Assembly: GCA_963770155.1 (NCBI GenBank)
Contig: CAVYOE010000001.1
Location: 1,240,001-1,304,000, forward strand
Origin: CAVYOE01 sp963770155
Lineage (GTDB): Bacteria > Actinomycetota > Thermoleophilia > Solirubrobacterales > 70-9
DNA: 64,000 bases
Direction of reading: 5' to 3'
The notes under the pieces were generated by a model that was not told the DNA's origin, did no database searches, and saw nothing but the letters and a program-made list of their open reading frames with translations. Shown here piece after piece: positions 1 to 8,126 of this stretch (positions within the stretch are counted from its first letter, which is position 1; each line of letters starts with the position of its first letter). The translations under genes were made by a program, and so were the position numbers.

Positions 1-103
1 CGGTGCTCGGACTCGGGTGGCGGGGTTCCTGCGTGCTCCGGTGGCGTCGCTGCGGCCTCCACGAGGGTGACCCTAATGGACCACGATTCGCTGACGCCGG
101 GCT

Positions 104-109
104 TACGAT
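104..109 (+). promoter_or_regulatory. -10 element for a leaderless cyclase mRNA
   Basis: TACGAT lies exactly 6 nt before the ATG at 116, and there is no Shine-Dalgarno sequence between them. A transcript from this element would begin at or within a base or two of the start codon. No convincing -35 hexamer is visible. Confidence 0.5.
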
Positions 110-115
110 CAGCGC

Positions 116-1696
116 ATGAGGTTGCCGTTCTTCGGGAGTGACCCGGGCGCTGGTCCGTCGGGCACCGCGCTGGCCCGCCTCACCGCAGTCGCGGTCGTGA
201 TCGCGCTGATCATCGCCAACGCGATTGCGGCCGTGATCGTGTTCGCATTCGCGAGCCTGATCGGGGCCCCGAGCATCGAAGACCGCACCGAGGTCCTGGT
301 CGCGAACGCGATCGCCCTCGGCGTCTACCTCTCGCTGGCGCTCATCGTCGGAATCGTCTGGGGGGTGAAGCGGATGCGGCCGCTGCGCGAGTTCCTGCGC
401 GGCGCCCGCGATCCAACTCCCGAGGACCGCAAGATGGTGCTGCGGGGACCACTGCGGATTGCCGTGGTTCACATCGTGCTCTGGGGGGTCGCCGTGCCTG
501 TCTTCGCGGCACTCAACGCCTCCTTCTCGGGAGAGCTCGCCTTCCGCGTCGGCGCCTCGGTCGGAGTCACCGGCGTCGTGATCACGGCAGTCACGTATCT
601 GCTGACCGAGCGTCTGCTGCGCCCCGCAACCGCCCGGGTGCTTGCCACGGAGGCACCGGAACGGCCGGTCGTCCCGGGGGTTGCCGCCCGCAGCCTGCTT
701 GCCTGGATGCTCGGTACCGGGGTCGCCCTGCTCGGCCTGGTCTCGGTCGCGGTCTCGACTCTGGTCGAGGAGGACTTCTCCCGCGACCAGCTCGCCCTCG
801 TGGTGCTGGCGCTCTCCGGGATCGCCCTGCTGGTCGGCCTCCTGGTCACCGCGATCGCCGCCCGCGCCACCGCCGATCCGATCCGCTCGGTCCGCGACGC
901 ACTCGCCAAGGTGGAGGAGGGCGACCTCGACGTCGAGGTCCCCGTCTACGACGGCAGTGAGGTCGGCCTGCTCCAGGCCGGCTTCAACCGCACCGTTGCC
1001 GGACTGCGCGAACGCGAGCAGATGCGGGAGGCCCTCGGCACCTACCTCGACCCCGATGTCGCCGAGCACATCCTCGAGCAGGGGCCTTCGCTCGAGGGAG
1101 AGGAGGTCGAGGTCACCCTGCTCTTCCTCGATGTCCGTGACTTCACCGGCTTTGCCGAGCGCTCAGAGCCGACCGAGGTGGTCTCGACCATCAACCGCCT
1201 GTTCGAGATCGCGGTCCCGGTGATCCACGAGCACGGCGGCCTGATCGACAAGTTCATCGGCGACGGCCTGCTGGCGGTCTTCGGCGCGCTGCACGGTGAG
1301 ACCGACCACGCCGACAAGGCGCTCCGCGCCGCGGGCGAGGTCGCAACCGCGGTCGAGAAGGAGTTCCAGCGGAAGATCGAGATCGGGATCGGAATCAACA
1401 CCGGACGGGTGATCGCGGGGAACGTCGGCGGTGCCGGCAGGCTCGAGTTCAGCGTGATCGGAGACGCCGTCAATGTCGCTGCACGGGTGGAGGCGGCGAC
1501 CAGGCAGACCGGTGACACGCTCCTGGTCAGCGGCAGCACCGCCGAGAAGCTCAGCGGCGAGATCGAGCTCGAGCCCAGGCCAGGCGTGGAGCTCAAGGGC
1601 AAGCGCACCCCGGTCGAGGTTTTTGCGCCTGTTTTCGAGAGTGAGCAGCGGGTAGCGAAGAAGGACCCGATGAAAGCGACGAGAGGACGACGATGA
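116..1696 (+). CDS. Membrane-bound class III adenylate/guanylate cyclase with HAMP domain
   Basis: Makes a cyclic nucleotide from an NTP at the cytoplasmic face of the membrane. The 526-residue protein has about six hydrophobic segments (roughly residues 21-50, 62-84, 113-135, 143-165, 190-216, 226-250), a HAMP linker at 250-302 and a class III catalytic domain from about 330 to 510. Metal-binding aspartates are D339 (LFLDVRDF) and D383 (FIGDG). The transition-state Asn and Arg are N453 and R457. The purine-selecting Lys is present (K379), but the partner position, usually Asp or Thr, is E444. This topology resembles mycobacterial Rv1318c-type cyclases. The stop codon overlaps the next start (ATGA), so it is co-transcribed with a CsbD-like gene. 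Product specificity (cAMP or cGMP) cannot be settled from sequence. Confidence 0.93.
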   Translation: MRLPFFGSDPGAGPSGTALARLTAVAVVIALIIANAIAAVIVFAFASLIGAPSIEDRTEVLVANAIALGVYLSLALIVGIVWGVKRMRPLREFLRGARDPTPEDRKMVLRGPLRIAVVHIVLWGVAVPVFAALNASFSGELAFRVGASVGVTGVVITAVTYLLTERLLRPATARVLATEAPERPVVPGVAARSLLAWMLGTGVALLGLVSVAVSTLVEEDFSRDQLALVVLALSGIALLVGLLVTAIAARATADPIRSVRDALAKVEEGDLDVEVPVYDGSEVGLLQAGFNRTVAGLREREQMREALGTYLDPDVAEHILEQGPSLEGEEVEVTLLFLDVRDFTGFAERSEPTEVVSTINRLFEIAVPVIHEHGGLIDKFIGDGLLAVFGALHGETDHADKALRAAGEVATAVEKEFQRKIEIGIGINTGRVIAGNVGGAGRLEFSVIGDAVNVAARVEAATRQTGDTLLVSGSTAEKLSGEIELEPRPGVELKGKRTPVEVFAPVFESEQRVAKKDPMKATRGRR

Positions 1697-1914
1697 GCGA
1701 CAAGATCGATGAAGCCAAGGGCCGCGTGAAGGAAGCGGCCGGCGATCTCGCCGACGACGACGGCCTCAAGCGCGAGGGCAAGGTCGATCGCGCCAGTGCG
1801 AGCGTCAAGGACAAGATCGGCGACGCAGCCGACAAGGTCAAGGACGTCGTCAACCCCGACGACGAGCGCGACCGCGATCCGGTCGAGCGCGAACCGGCCG
1901 AGACCCGGCCGTAG
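1693..1914 (+). CDS. CsbD-like stress protein
   Basis: A 73-residue, highly charged protein beginning MSDKIDEAKGRVKEAAGD, the typical CsbD-family opening, followed by a second KxDKIGDAADKVKD amphipathic repeat. CsbD proteins are general-stress proteins of unknown molecular function, controlled by sigma-B in Bacillus. The ATG overlaps the cyclase stop codon, so translation is probably coupled and the pair forms an operon. The Pro/Glu/Arg-rich C-terminus (from residue 54) is outside the conserved core. Family assignment is firm; function is not known. Confidence 0.88.
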   Translation: MSDKIDEAKGRVKEAAGDLADDDGLKREGKVDRASASVKDKIGDAADKVKDVVNPDDERDRDPVEREPAETRP

Positions 1915-2010
1915 GCCGACCTACTGATTCGACGCGCTCGGGACTGACCTGAGCGCGTAGGGTTCCTCCCGGATGAACCCGGGTGGATCAGCATCCCTCA
2001 GGAGCCGCCG

Positions 2011-3213
2011 GTGAACGAGCCGGCGGTTCCTCATGAAGGGGTCCCTTACGGGGATTACTACCGCGAGATCTACGCCAAGGGGATGCTGGCCGGGGAGAAG
2101 CCGGCGCTGCCGATCGCCTGGGACGAGCTCGAGCGGCGGGCCGAGGCCTCGCTGGACGAGCGCGCCGTCGCCTACGTCTGGGGAGGCGCCGGCAGCGAGG
2201 ACACGATGCGAGCCAACCTGGAGGCCTTCCGCCGCTGGCGGATCGTGCCGCGGTATCTCCGGGACATGTCGGAGCGCGACCTCTCGACCACGGTGCTCGG
2301 TACCGAGATGCCGGCCCCCGTCATGCTGGCGCCGGTCGGCGTCCAGAAGATCCTCAACGAGGACGGCGAGCTGGCGACCGCTCGCGCCGCCGCTTCCCTC
2401 GGCCTGCCGCTGGTCGTCAGCACCGCCTCGTCGACCTCGATGGAGGACATCTCTGAGGCCATGGGCGAAGCCGACGGCGAGGCGCCGCGCTGGTACCAGC
2501 TCTACTGGCCCAACGACCGCGAGCTGGCGGCGAGCCTGGTGAAGCGCGTCGGCGATTCCGGCTACTCGGCGATCGTGCTCACGGTGGACAACTTCATCGT
2601 CGGCTGGAAGCCCCGTGACCTGCAGCAGGCCTATCTCCCCTTCCTGGAGGGAATCGGGATCGCCCAGTACCTCTCCGACCCGGTCTTCCTCGAGGCGCTG
2701 GAGAAGTCGCCGGACGAGGACATCGGCGCCGCGGTCGGCCACTTCCTCGGCGTCTTCACCAACCCCTCCCTCACCTGGGACGACCTCGCCTGGCTGCGCG
2801 AGCAGACCTCGCTGCCGATCGTGCTCAAGGGAATCCTCCACCCCGACGATGCGCGTCGCGCCCGCGAGCGCGGACTCGACGGGCTGATCGTCTCCAACCA
2901 CGGCGGCCGCCAGGTCGACGGGGCGATCGCCTCGCTCGACGCGCTGCCCCCGATCGTCGAGGAGGCCGGCGGTGAGATGGCGATCCTGATTGACAGCGGC
3001 ATCCGTTCCGGCGCCGACATCGTCAAGGCACTCGCGCTCGGCGCCAACGCGGTCCTGATCGGCCGCCCCTACCTATGGGGACTGGCGCTCGACGGCCAGG
3101 CGGGAGTCGAGACCGTGCTCCGCTGCCTGCTCGCCGAGCTCGACCTCACCCTCGCTCTGAGCGGCCACAGCCGCCCGGCCGAGCTCGACGCCTCGGCGCT
3201 CAGACGCGTCTGA
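2011..3213 (+). CDS. FMN-dependent alpha-hydroxy-acid oxidase (lactate 2-monooxygenase-like)
   Basis: Oxidises a 2-hydroxy acid such as L-lactate using FMN. The 400-residue protein has the full (beta/alpha)8 fold: an FMN phosphate/flavin segment (LAPVGVQKI, PRWYQLYWPND), the catalytic base motif SNHGGRQVDG near residue 295, and a C-terminal phosphate-binding DSGIRSGADIVKALALGA plus IGRPYLWGL. The long insert with the VDNFIVGWKPRDL segment is typical of lactate monooxygenase rather than glycolate oxidase, so acetate plus CO2 may be the product; this is inferred. The GTG start is chosen because AGGAG lies 6 nt upstream (2000-2004). The stop codon abuts that of the convergent gene, with no intergenic base. 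Confidence 0.9.
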   Translation: MNEPAVPHEGVPYGDYYREIYAKGMLAGEKPALPIAWDELERRAEASLDERAVAYVWGGAGSEDTMRANLEAFRRWRIVPRYLRDMSERDLSTTVLGTEMPAPVMLAPVGVQKILNEDGELATARAAASLGLPLVVSTASSTSMEDISEAMGEADGEAPRWYQLYWPNDRELAASLVKRVGDSGYSAIVLTVDNFIVGWKPRDLQQAYLPFLEGIGIAQYLSDPVFLEALEKSPDEDIGAAVGHFLGVFTNPSLTWDDLAWLREQTSLPIVLKGILHPDDARRARERGLDGLIVSNHGGRQVDGAIASLDALPPIVEEAGGEMAILIDSGIRSGADIVKALALGANAVLIGRPYLWGLALDGQAGVETVLRCLLAELDLTLALSGHSRPAELDASALRRV

Positions 3214-4857
3214 CTAGACCGGCAGCTGCAGCGCCTTCTTCTTGCACTTCTTGCGCTTTTTGCCCTTCTTCTTCTTGCACTTCTGCAACGCGGCGGCGCG
3301 GAGGCCGGTCGGGCCGCCGGCCGGGGGTGCGGGAGGCGGCGGCGTGACAGGCGGTAGTGCGGCCTCGAACGCCCCGATGTCGGAGCCATCGGCGACGTTC
3401 GGCTTGGACGGGTGGTCGAGCGGCCGCGGGAAGCCGGCTCCCCGCTGGTCGACGCCCGGGTCGGTTACCTGGCCGGCGACCGTGCCCGCGTCGACCGCGG
3501 GGCTGGTCGAAAGGAGCGCCATGGTCGCGGTCGGACCGCCGTTCAAGGCGGTCAGTGGCTGCAGGTCCGGATCGACGAATAGGTCCGTGACCGCGGGAGT
3601 CACGTCGCAGGTCCCACCCGGCGTCGTCGAGTACTCGATGTTGTGGCCGAGCGAGGTCAGGTTCGCGGCCAGGCCACTGCAGTTGGCGCCACCCGTGACT
3701 GGATCGGCGACGATCGTGTTCCGGAACGAGATCGTCGATGTGTCGCCCTGGCTGATGTTCTTCCCCGACGTCGCGGTGCCGTCCTCAGGACCGTTGTCGG
3801 CGATCGTCGAGCTGACGATGGTCAGCGTCGCGGTGCTGCGGGTCTGAATGCCGCCGCTGTGATCCTCGGGCACCGGTGGCGCGCAGCCGCAGAGGACGGC
3901 TGTCCGGTTGCCGGCGACTGTGCTCAACTCGATCGAGCCCGCGCCAGCGGACTTCGAGATGCCCCCAGCGTGGGTCCGGAGGTTCGCCAACGCGTTGTTG
4001 GCATAGGCGAGCGTCCTGTTATTGCTGATTGTGCTGCGGTCGATGTCCATCGTCGAGGTGCTGTAGATACCGCCGCCGTCGGCCTCGCCCTCACCGGTGA
4101 CGTCGTTGCCCGCGTTGCGCCCGGCCTCGGCATCGTTGTCGTCGATCGTGCTCCGATTCACGAAGAGCGGCCCCAGACTGGCGATGCCGCCGCCATGGGC
4201 AATCGCATCGCCGGTCCCGGTTGTGCCGAGGTCCGCCGTGGCTTTGTTGTCCTCGATGATCGAGTCGTTGACGGTGAGACTGCCCGAGGCGTTGTAGATG
4301 CCACCGCCGCTCACTGTCACAGGGACCGAAGCGCTGGCCAGAAAGATGGTGTTGTTGTGGACCCGCACCGAGTTGAGCGTCAGGGTCCCGGCCGTCTTGT
4401 AGATCCCGCCGCCCCCGAACTGGCCGGTGGCTATGAACTCTCCAACGCCGCCGGTAATCGAGAGGTTGCTCATCGTCGCGGTTCCGCTCGACTGGGCGAG
4501 AGTCGTGTAGCTCCCTCCGTTGCCGTTGATGGTCAGCGTGTTCACGCCCGAGCCGACGATGTTCATGTCGCTGGTGATCGTGAGCGGCGCCTCCGCGAGG
4601 GTGATCGTGTCGATCAGGCCGGGGATGTTGAAGGTGATCTCGTCAAGGCCGTTGTCGTAGCTCCCGGTAATGGTGCAACCGGTGGCAGTCGTCTCACCAT
4701 TGGCCGAGGTGATCGCCTCGCGCAGAGTGCAACCCGCGTTGTCGTCAGTCGCGCTCGTGACTTCGATCGAGACGGCCGCGTGGGCGCTCGCCGCGAGGCT
4801 CAGCGACGCCATCGCCGTCGCAATCATTGCTCGACGCATGACCTTGGCAGCCTTCAT
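3214..4857 (-). CDS. Exported CSLREA-domain parallel beta-helix protein with basic Cys tail
   Basis: About 547 residues from the ATG at 4857, which follows an AGGGAGAGG ribosome site and opens a signal peptide (MKAAKVMRRAMIATAMASLSLAASAHA). After the signal come a CSLREA-type motif (GCTLREAITSANG) and then many short IxxNxAxxxGGGI-type rungs of a right-handed beta-helix, ending in a choice-of-anchor-Q-like segment (SPAVDAGT, DQRGAGFPRP, DIGAFEA). A Pro-rich spacer leads to a tail with QKCKKKKGKKRKKCKKKA, two Cys among about 15 basic residues. The role is probably surface-exposed or extracellular; substrate unknown. The tail resembles those on several other exported proteins here. Confidence 0.87.
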   Translation of the reverse strand: MKAAKVMRRAMIATAMASLSLAASAHAAVSIEVTSATDDNAGCTLREAITSANGETTATGCTITGSYDNGLDEITFNIPGLIDTITLAEAPLTITSDMNIVGSGVNTLTINGNGGSYTTLAQSSGTATMSNLSITGGVGEFIATGQFGGGGIYKTAGTLTLNSVRVHNNTIFLASASVPVTVSGGGIYNASGSLTVNDSIIEDNKATADLGTTGTGDAIAHGGGIASLGPLFVNRSTIDDNDAEAGRNAGNDVTGEGEADGGGIYSTSTMDIDRSTISNNRTLAYANNALANLRTHAGGISKSAGAGSIELSTVAGNRTAVLCGCAPPVPEDHSGGIQTRSTATLTIVSSTIADNGPEDGTATSGKNISQGDTSTISFRNTIVADPVTGGANCSGLAANLTSLGHNIEYSTTPGGTCDVTPAVTDLFVDPDLQPLTALNGGPTATMALLSTSPAVDAGTVAGQVTDPGVDQRGAGFPRPLDHPSKPNVADGSDIGAFEAALPPVTPPPPAPPAGGPTGLRAAALQKCKKKKGKKRKKCKKKALQLPV

Positions 4858-4971
4858 AGAACCCTCTCCCTCTCGTTCGTGCCCCGGCCTCCTGCCGTGG
4901 CCCCTGGACACCAGACTCTAGCCGCTTTTCGCAGGCGTCCGGGTCTCGTAGCCGGACGGGGCTGCCGCCGT

Positions 4972-4977
4972 TAGGCT
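4972..4977 (+). promoter_or_regulatory. -10 element for a leaderless crotonase mRNA
   Basis: TAGGCT ends 6 nt before the GTG at 4984; no Shine-Dalgarno sequence is present. Same spacing as at many other genes in the window. Confidence 0.4.
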
Positions 4978-4983
4978 TCGCCG

Positions 4984-5802
4984 GTGCCCTCGCACGAGAC
5001 GATCGACGTCACCACCGGCCTCGGGGATGGCGCTGGCGGCGCCAAGATTCTGCTCAACCGGCCCGACGCGCTCAACGCCTGGAACGAGCAGTTCGGGCTC
5101 GATCTCAAGGACGCGATCGAGACGCTCGGGGCCGACGAGTCGGTGCGGGCGGTCCTGATCACCGGCGCCGGCCGCGGCTTTTCCTCCGGCGCCGACCTCA
5201 AGGAGCAGCGCAGCAACAACGAAGGGGGTAACGGCGACGGTCTCCCCGACCTGAGCCTGCGGCTGAAGGAGATCTACCACCCGGTGATCACCGGGATCCG
5301 GGAGATGCCGAAGCCGGTGGTCGCCGCGGTCAATGGCCCCGCGGTCGGGATCGGCTGCTCACTGGCACTCGCCTGCGACCTCGTCCTCGCCGCCGAGTCC
5401 TCCTACTTCCTGCTCGCCTTCGTCAATATCGGTCTGGTGCCTGATGGAGGGTCGACCGCCTTCATCCCCGCCCTCACCGGGGTCGCGCGCGCCGCCGAGA
5501 TGATGATGCTCGGCGAGAAGATCCCCGCCGAGAAGGCACACGACTGGGGCCTGGTCAACCGGGTCCACCCCGACTCCGAGCTGGAGCGGGAGGGCCAGGA
5601 GATGCTCGAGCGCCTCGCCAAGGGCCCGACCCGCTCCTACGCCGGCGCCAAGCAGCTCCTCAACCGGCGCGTGTATGGAGACCTGGCGGGCCAGCTCGAC
5701 GCCGAGGCCGACCAGCAGAAGGCGCAGGGCGAGACCAAGGACTTCGTCGAGGGCGTCCTCAGCTTCATCCAGAAGCGCGACGCCGAGTTCACGGGGAACT
5801 AG
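4984..5802 (+). CDS. Enoyl-CoA hydratase/isomerase (crotonase superfamily)
   Basis: A 272-residue crotonase acting on an acyl-CoA, probably in fatty-acid or aromatic-acid degradation. The first oxyanion-hole motif is GAGRGFSSGADLKE (about residues 59-72). The second is NGPAVGIGCSLALACD (about 115-130). Around positions 137-150 is FVNIGLVPDGGSTAFIP, with an Asp/Gly where the catalytic Glu of hydratases often sits, so isomerase or PaaG-like activity is equally possible. The C-terminal helices include ARSYAGAKQLLNR-like sequence. The GTG start follows a TAGGCT -10 element by 6 nt. Its TAG stop shares the palindrome CTAG (5799-5802) with the convergent gene. Confidence 0.9.
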   Translation: MPSHETIDVTTGLGDGAGGAKILLNRPDALNAWNEQFGLDLKDAIETLGADESVRAVLITGAGRGFSSGADLKEQRSNNEGGNGDGLPDLSLRLKEIYHPVITGIREMPKPVVAAVNGPAVGIGCSLALACDLVLAAESSYFLLAFVNIGLVPDGGSTAFIPALTGVARAAEMMMLGEKIPAEKAHDWGLVNRVHPDSELEREGQEMLERLAKGPTRSYAGAKQLLNRRVYGDLAGQLDAEADQQKAQGETKDFVEGVLSFIQKRDAEFTGN

Positions 5803-6932
5803 ATCCCGCGGCGGGGGGTCCCGCCAGAGGACGATTGGGGTTTGTTGTGCAGTTCTCGTCCGAGGGCGGGACCCTTCGACGTGGGATCGTGCTCCCCGAG
5901 CCACCGCTCGAGGATCGGCCAGGTCGTCTTGCGCGCCTTGCGCCCCGTGAGAACGCCGAGGTGTCCTCCCGGCGCCGACTCGAGCCGCGCCTTCGGCAGG
6001 AATTCGGCGACCGCGTGGACCGACGGCAGCGGGGCGATCCCGTCCCCCTCCCCGGCGATCGAGAGCACCGGCTGCTTCACGTCGACGAGCCGGATCGTGC
6101 GGCCGGTCAGCTCCAGGGTGCCGTCGGCGAGGTCGTTGACCCGGAAGAAGCGGTGGTAGAGCTGGCCGAAGGTGCGCCCGGGGTAGGCGAACATGTTCGC
6201 GGTGAACCGATCGACGGCCTCGATCTGGGCCAGGAAGTCGCGGTCGTCGAGGTTGCGGAGGATCGCGAACGGCTTGGTCACGTACTTGTCGAACGACGAG
6301 AGCTGGAAGGCGCGTTTCACCAGTGGCCGCGGCGCCCCTCCCAGGATTCTGTAGAGGGTGGTGATGATCCGGCCGCCGGTGAGGTCGGCCAGCGGCCGCA
6401 GCGGCGCGATCAGCGGCACCTGGGTGAAGTCGAACGGGCTGCCGACCATCGCAACCGAGCGGACCGGGACGCGGCCGTCGGCGGCGACCAGCAGCGCCAG
6501 CACTCCGCCGAGCGACCACCCGATCATCTGCACGTCGGGGGCTTCCGCGTCGCGGCGGACAGCCTCGATCGCCTCGGGGAGGATCTCGTCAATCCAGTCC
6601 TCGATCCCGAGCTCGCGGTCGGAGAAGGCGATCGCTCCGTAGTCGACCAGGTAGACCCGCCTGCCGGCCTCGAGCAGGTACTCGACCAGGCTGCAGCCGC
6701 GGCGCAGGTCGAAGCAGAGCGCCGGCGCCGCCAACGGCGGCACCAGCAGCACCGGCGCGCCGTGCGGAGTCGTCGAGGGAGGCGCCCAGTAACGGTGTAC
6801 GGCCCGCTTCGGCCCTTCGTCGATGATCGAGGAGCGCATCGGCCGCACGTCGGCGATGCCGCCGCCGATTACCGCGTCCCACGCATTCGCCACGCCGGCG
6901 GCAATCTCATCTGGCGTGGGAAGTGCCCTCAC
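5799..6932 (-). CDS. PhaC-like alpha/beta hydrolase with Ser nucleophile
   Basis: About 377 residues, resembling class III polyhydroxyalkanoate synthases over the alpha/beta core: LLVPPLAAPALCFDL, then YLVDYGAIAFSDRELGIEDW, then the elbow IGWSLGGVLALLVA. PHA synthases carry Cys at the elbow (GxCxG). Here it is Ser, so an esterase, lipase or depolymerase-like activity is more likely than polymer synthesis. A catalytic Asp (GEGDGIAP) and a His (GGHLGVLTG) follow. The GTG at 6932 lies only 21 bp from the divergent lipase start; a later ATG at 6839 is an alternative start. The stop overlaps the crotonase stop at CTAG. Confidence 0.78.
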   Translation of the reverse strand: MRALPTPDEIAAGVANAWDAVIGGGIADVRPMRSSIIDEGPKRAVHRYWAPPSTTPHGAPVLLVPPLAAPALCFDLRRGCSLVEYLLEAGRRVYLVDYGAIAFSDRELGIEDWIDEILPEAIEAVRRDAEAPDVQMIGWSLGGVLALLVAADGRVPVRSVAMVGSPFDFTQVPLIAPLRPLADLTGGRIITTLYRILGGAPRPLVKRAFQLSSFDKYVTKPFAILRNLDDRDFLAQIEAVDRFTANMFAYPGRTFGQLYHRFFRVNDLADGTLELTGRTIRLVDVKQPVLSIAGEGDGIAPLPSVHAVAEFLPKARLESAPGGHLGVLTGRKARKTTWPILERWLGEHDPTSKGPALGRELHNKPQSSSGGTPRRGI

Positions 6933-6937
6933 ACAGC

Positions 6938-6943
6938 TATATT
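6938..6943 (+). promoter_or_regulatory. -10 element for lipase gene
   Basis: TATATT lies 10 nt before the lipase ATG inside the 21-bp divergent gap, so any promoter upstream sequence must overlap the coding start of the neighbouring hydrolase. No Shine-Dalgarno sequence is seen. Confidence 0.4.
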
Positions 6944-6953
6944 CGCAAGCGCG

Positions 6954-8126
6954 ATGCGCCTGCGAACCGCCCTGGTGGTCGTCGGGATCAGCCTGGCGGC
7001 ATTGCCGGCGTCGGCGTCGGCCGCTCCTCCCTACCCCGTCTCGTACAACTTCCTCGACGCGACCGCCACGCAGGGCAACGCGCAACACGTGTCGCCGCCG
7101 GGCGCCAATGACTTCTCCTGCCGGCCGAGCATCGCGCACCCGCAGCCGGTCGTCCTCGTCCACGGCCTGCTGGCGAACCAGACCGTCAACTGGAACACGA
7201 TGTCGCCGCTGCTCGCCAACGACGGGTACTGCGTCTTCGCACTCACCTACGGAACCAAGGCCGGCGTCGAATTCCCGTTCTACCAACCAGGCGGGCTGAA
7301 GCGGATGGAGGAAAGCGCCCGCCAGCTCTCTGAATTCATCGACGAGGTGCTGGCGGCGACCGGTGCCAGGAAGGTCGACATCGTCGGCCACTCCGAGGGC
7401 AGCCTGATGCCGAACTACTACGTCAAGTACCTCGACGGAGCCGCCAAGGTCGACGACTACGTCGGCCTGACGACGATCTGGAACGGGACCGAGTTCTTCG
7501 GGACCGCAACCCTGGCCATTCTCGCCAACCAGTACGGCCTTGGAGCGGATGCCGCGAATCTCGTCGCCCAGTTCTGCGACTCATGCACGCAGTTCCTGCG
7601 CGGGTCGAACTTCATGCAGAAAATGCGCGCCGGCGGCGTCCCCCACCCCGCGGTCGACTACACCAACATCGTCACCCGCTACGACGAGCTCGTCCAGCCC
7701 TACACCAGCGGTCTGATGGAGGCCGGGCCGAACGTCACCAACCACACCCTCCAGGAGCACTGCGAGCTCGATCTCACCGAGCACATGGGGGTCGCCGCCG
7801 ATCCGATCGCGGGCATCCTGATCCTGAACGCGCTCAATCCTCCGCAGCACGCCCGGCCGATCCCGTGTCAGCTGGTGACGGCAATCGGCGCGCCCCTGGC
7901 GACGCCGCCGGAGCCGCTCGACAGCGACGGCGACTCTCGACCCGACTACTCGGATCCCTGTCCCCTGGTCACGGGCGAGAGCTGCGCCGCTGCGCCGGCA
8001 GCGGGGGGAGCGCTGAGCGCCAAGCGCAATCCAAGGGCCGCGGCAAAGCGCCGCTGCGCCAAGCGCACGCGGGTCAGGGCGAAGCGCCGCTGCCTGCGCC
8101 GCGCGAAGAAGCTGCAGCGCCGCTAG
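6954..8126 (+). CDS. Secreted class 2-type lipase with basic Cys tail
   Basis: About 390 residues starting with a signal peptide (MRLRTALVVVGISLAALPASASA). The lipase core has the oxyanion segment PVVLVHGLLANQTVNW and nucleophile elbow IVGHSEGSLMPNYY, as in actinobacterial triacylglycerol lipases of the Lipase_2/LipA type. After the catalytic domain comes DSDGDSRPDYSDPCP, which looks like a single thrombospondin-type-3 calcium repeat. The protein then ends in an Arg/Lys-rich tail with regularly spaced Cys (RRCAKRTRVRAKRRC). It probably hydrolyses acyl esters outside the cell or at the envelope. It is divergent from the PhaC-like hydrolase. Its stop overlaps the convergent methyltransferase stop at 8123-8126. 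Confidence 0.87.
   Translation: MRLRTALVVVGISLAALPASASAAPPYPVSYNFLDATATQGNAQHVSPPGANDFSCRPSIAHPQPVVLVHGLLANQTVNWNTMSPLLANDGYCVFALTYGTKAGVEFPFYQPGGLKRMEESARQLSEFIDEVLAATGARKVDIVGHSEGSLMPNYYVKYLDGAAKVDDYVGLTTIWNGTEFFGTATLAILANQYGLGADAANLVAQFCDSCTQFLRGSNFMQKMRAGGVPHPAVDYTNIVTRYDELVQPYTSGLMEAGPNVTNHTLQEHCELDLTEHMGVAADPIAGILILNALNPPQHARPIPCQLVTAIGAPLATPPEPLDSDGDSRPDYSDPCPLVTGESCAAAPAAGGALSAKRNPRAAAKRRCAKRTRVRAKRRCLRRAKKLQRR

Noticed and set aside
1915..2010. Terminator after the CsbD gene
   Set aside because: A GCGCTC...GAGCGC hairpin is visible, but the stem is only 6 bp and no T-run follows.
3643..4974. Long plus-strand frame antisense to the beta-helix gene
   Set aside because: It is the shadow of a high-G+C gene: Arg/Val/Asp-rich with no domain. 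The minus strand has a signal peptide, ribosome site and clear repeats.
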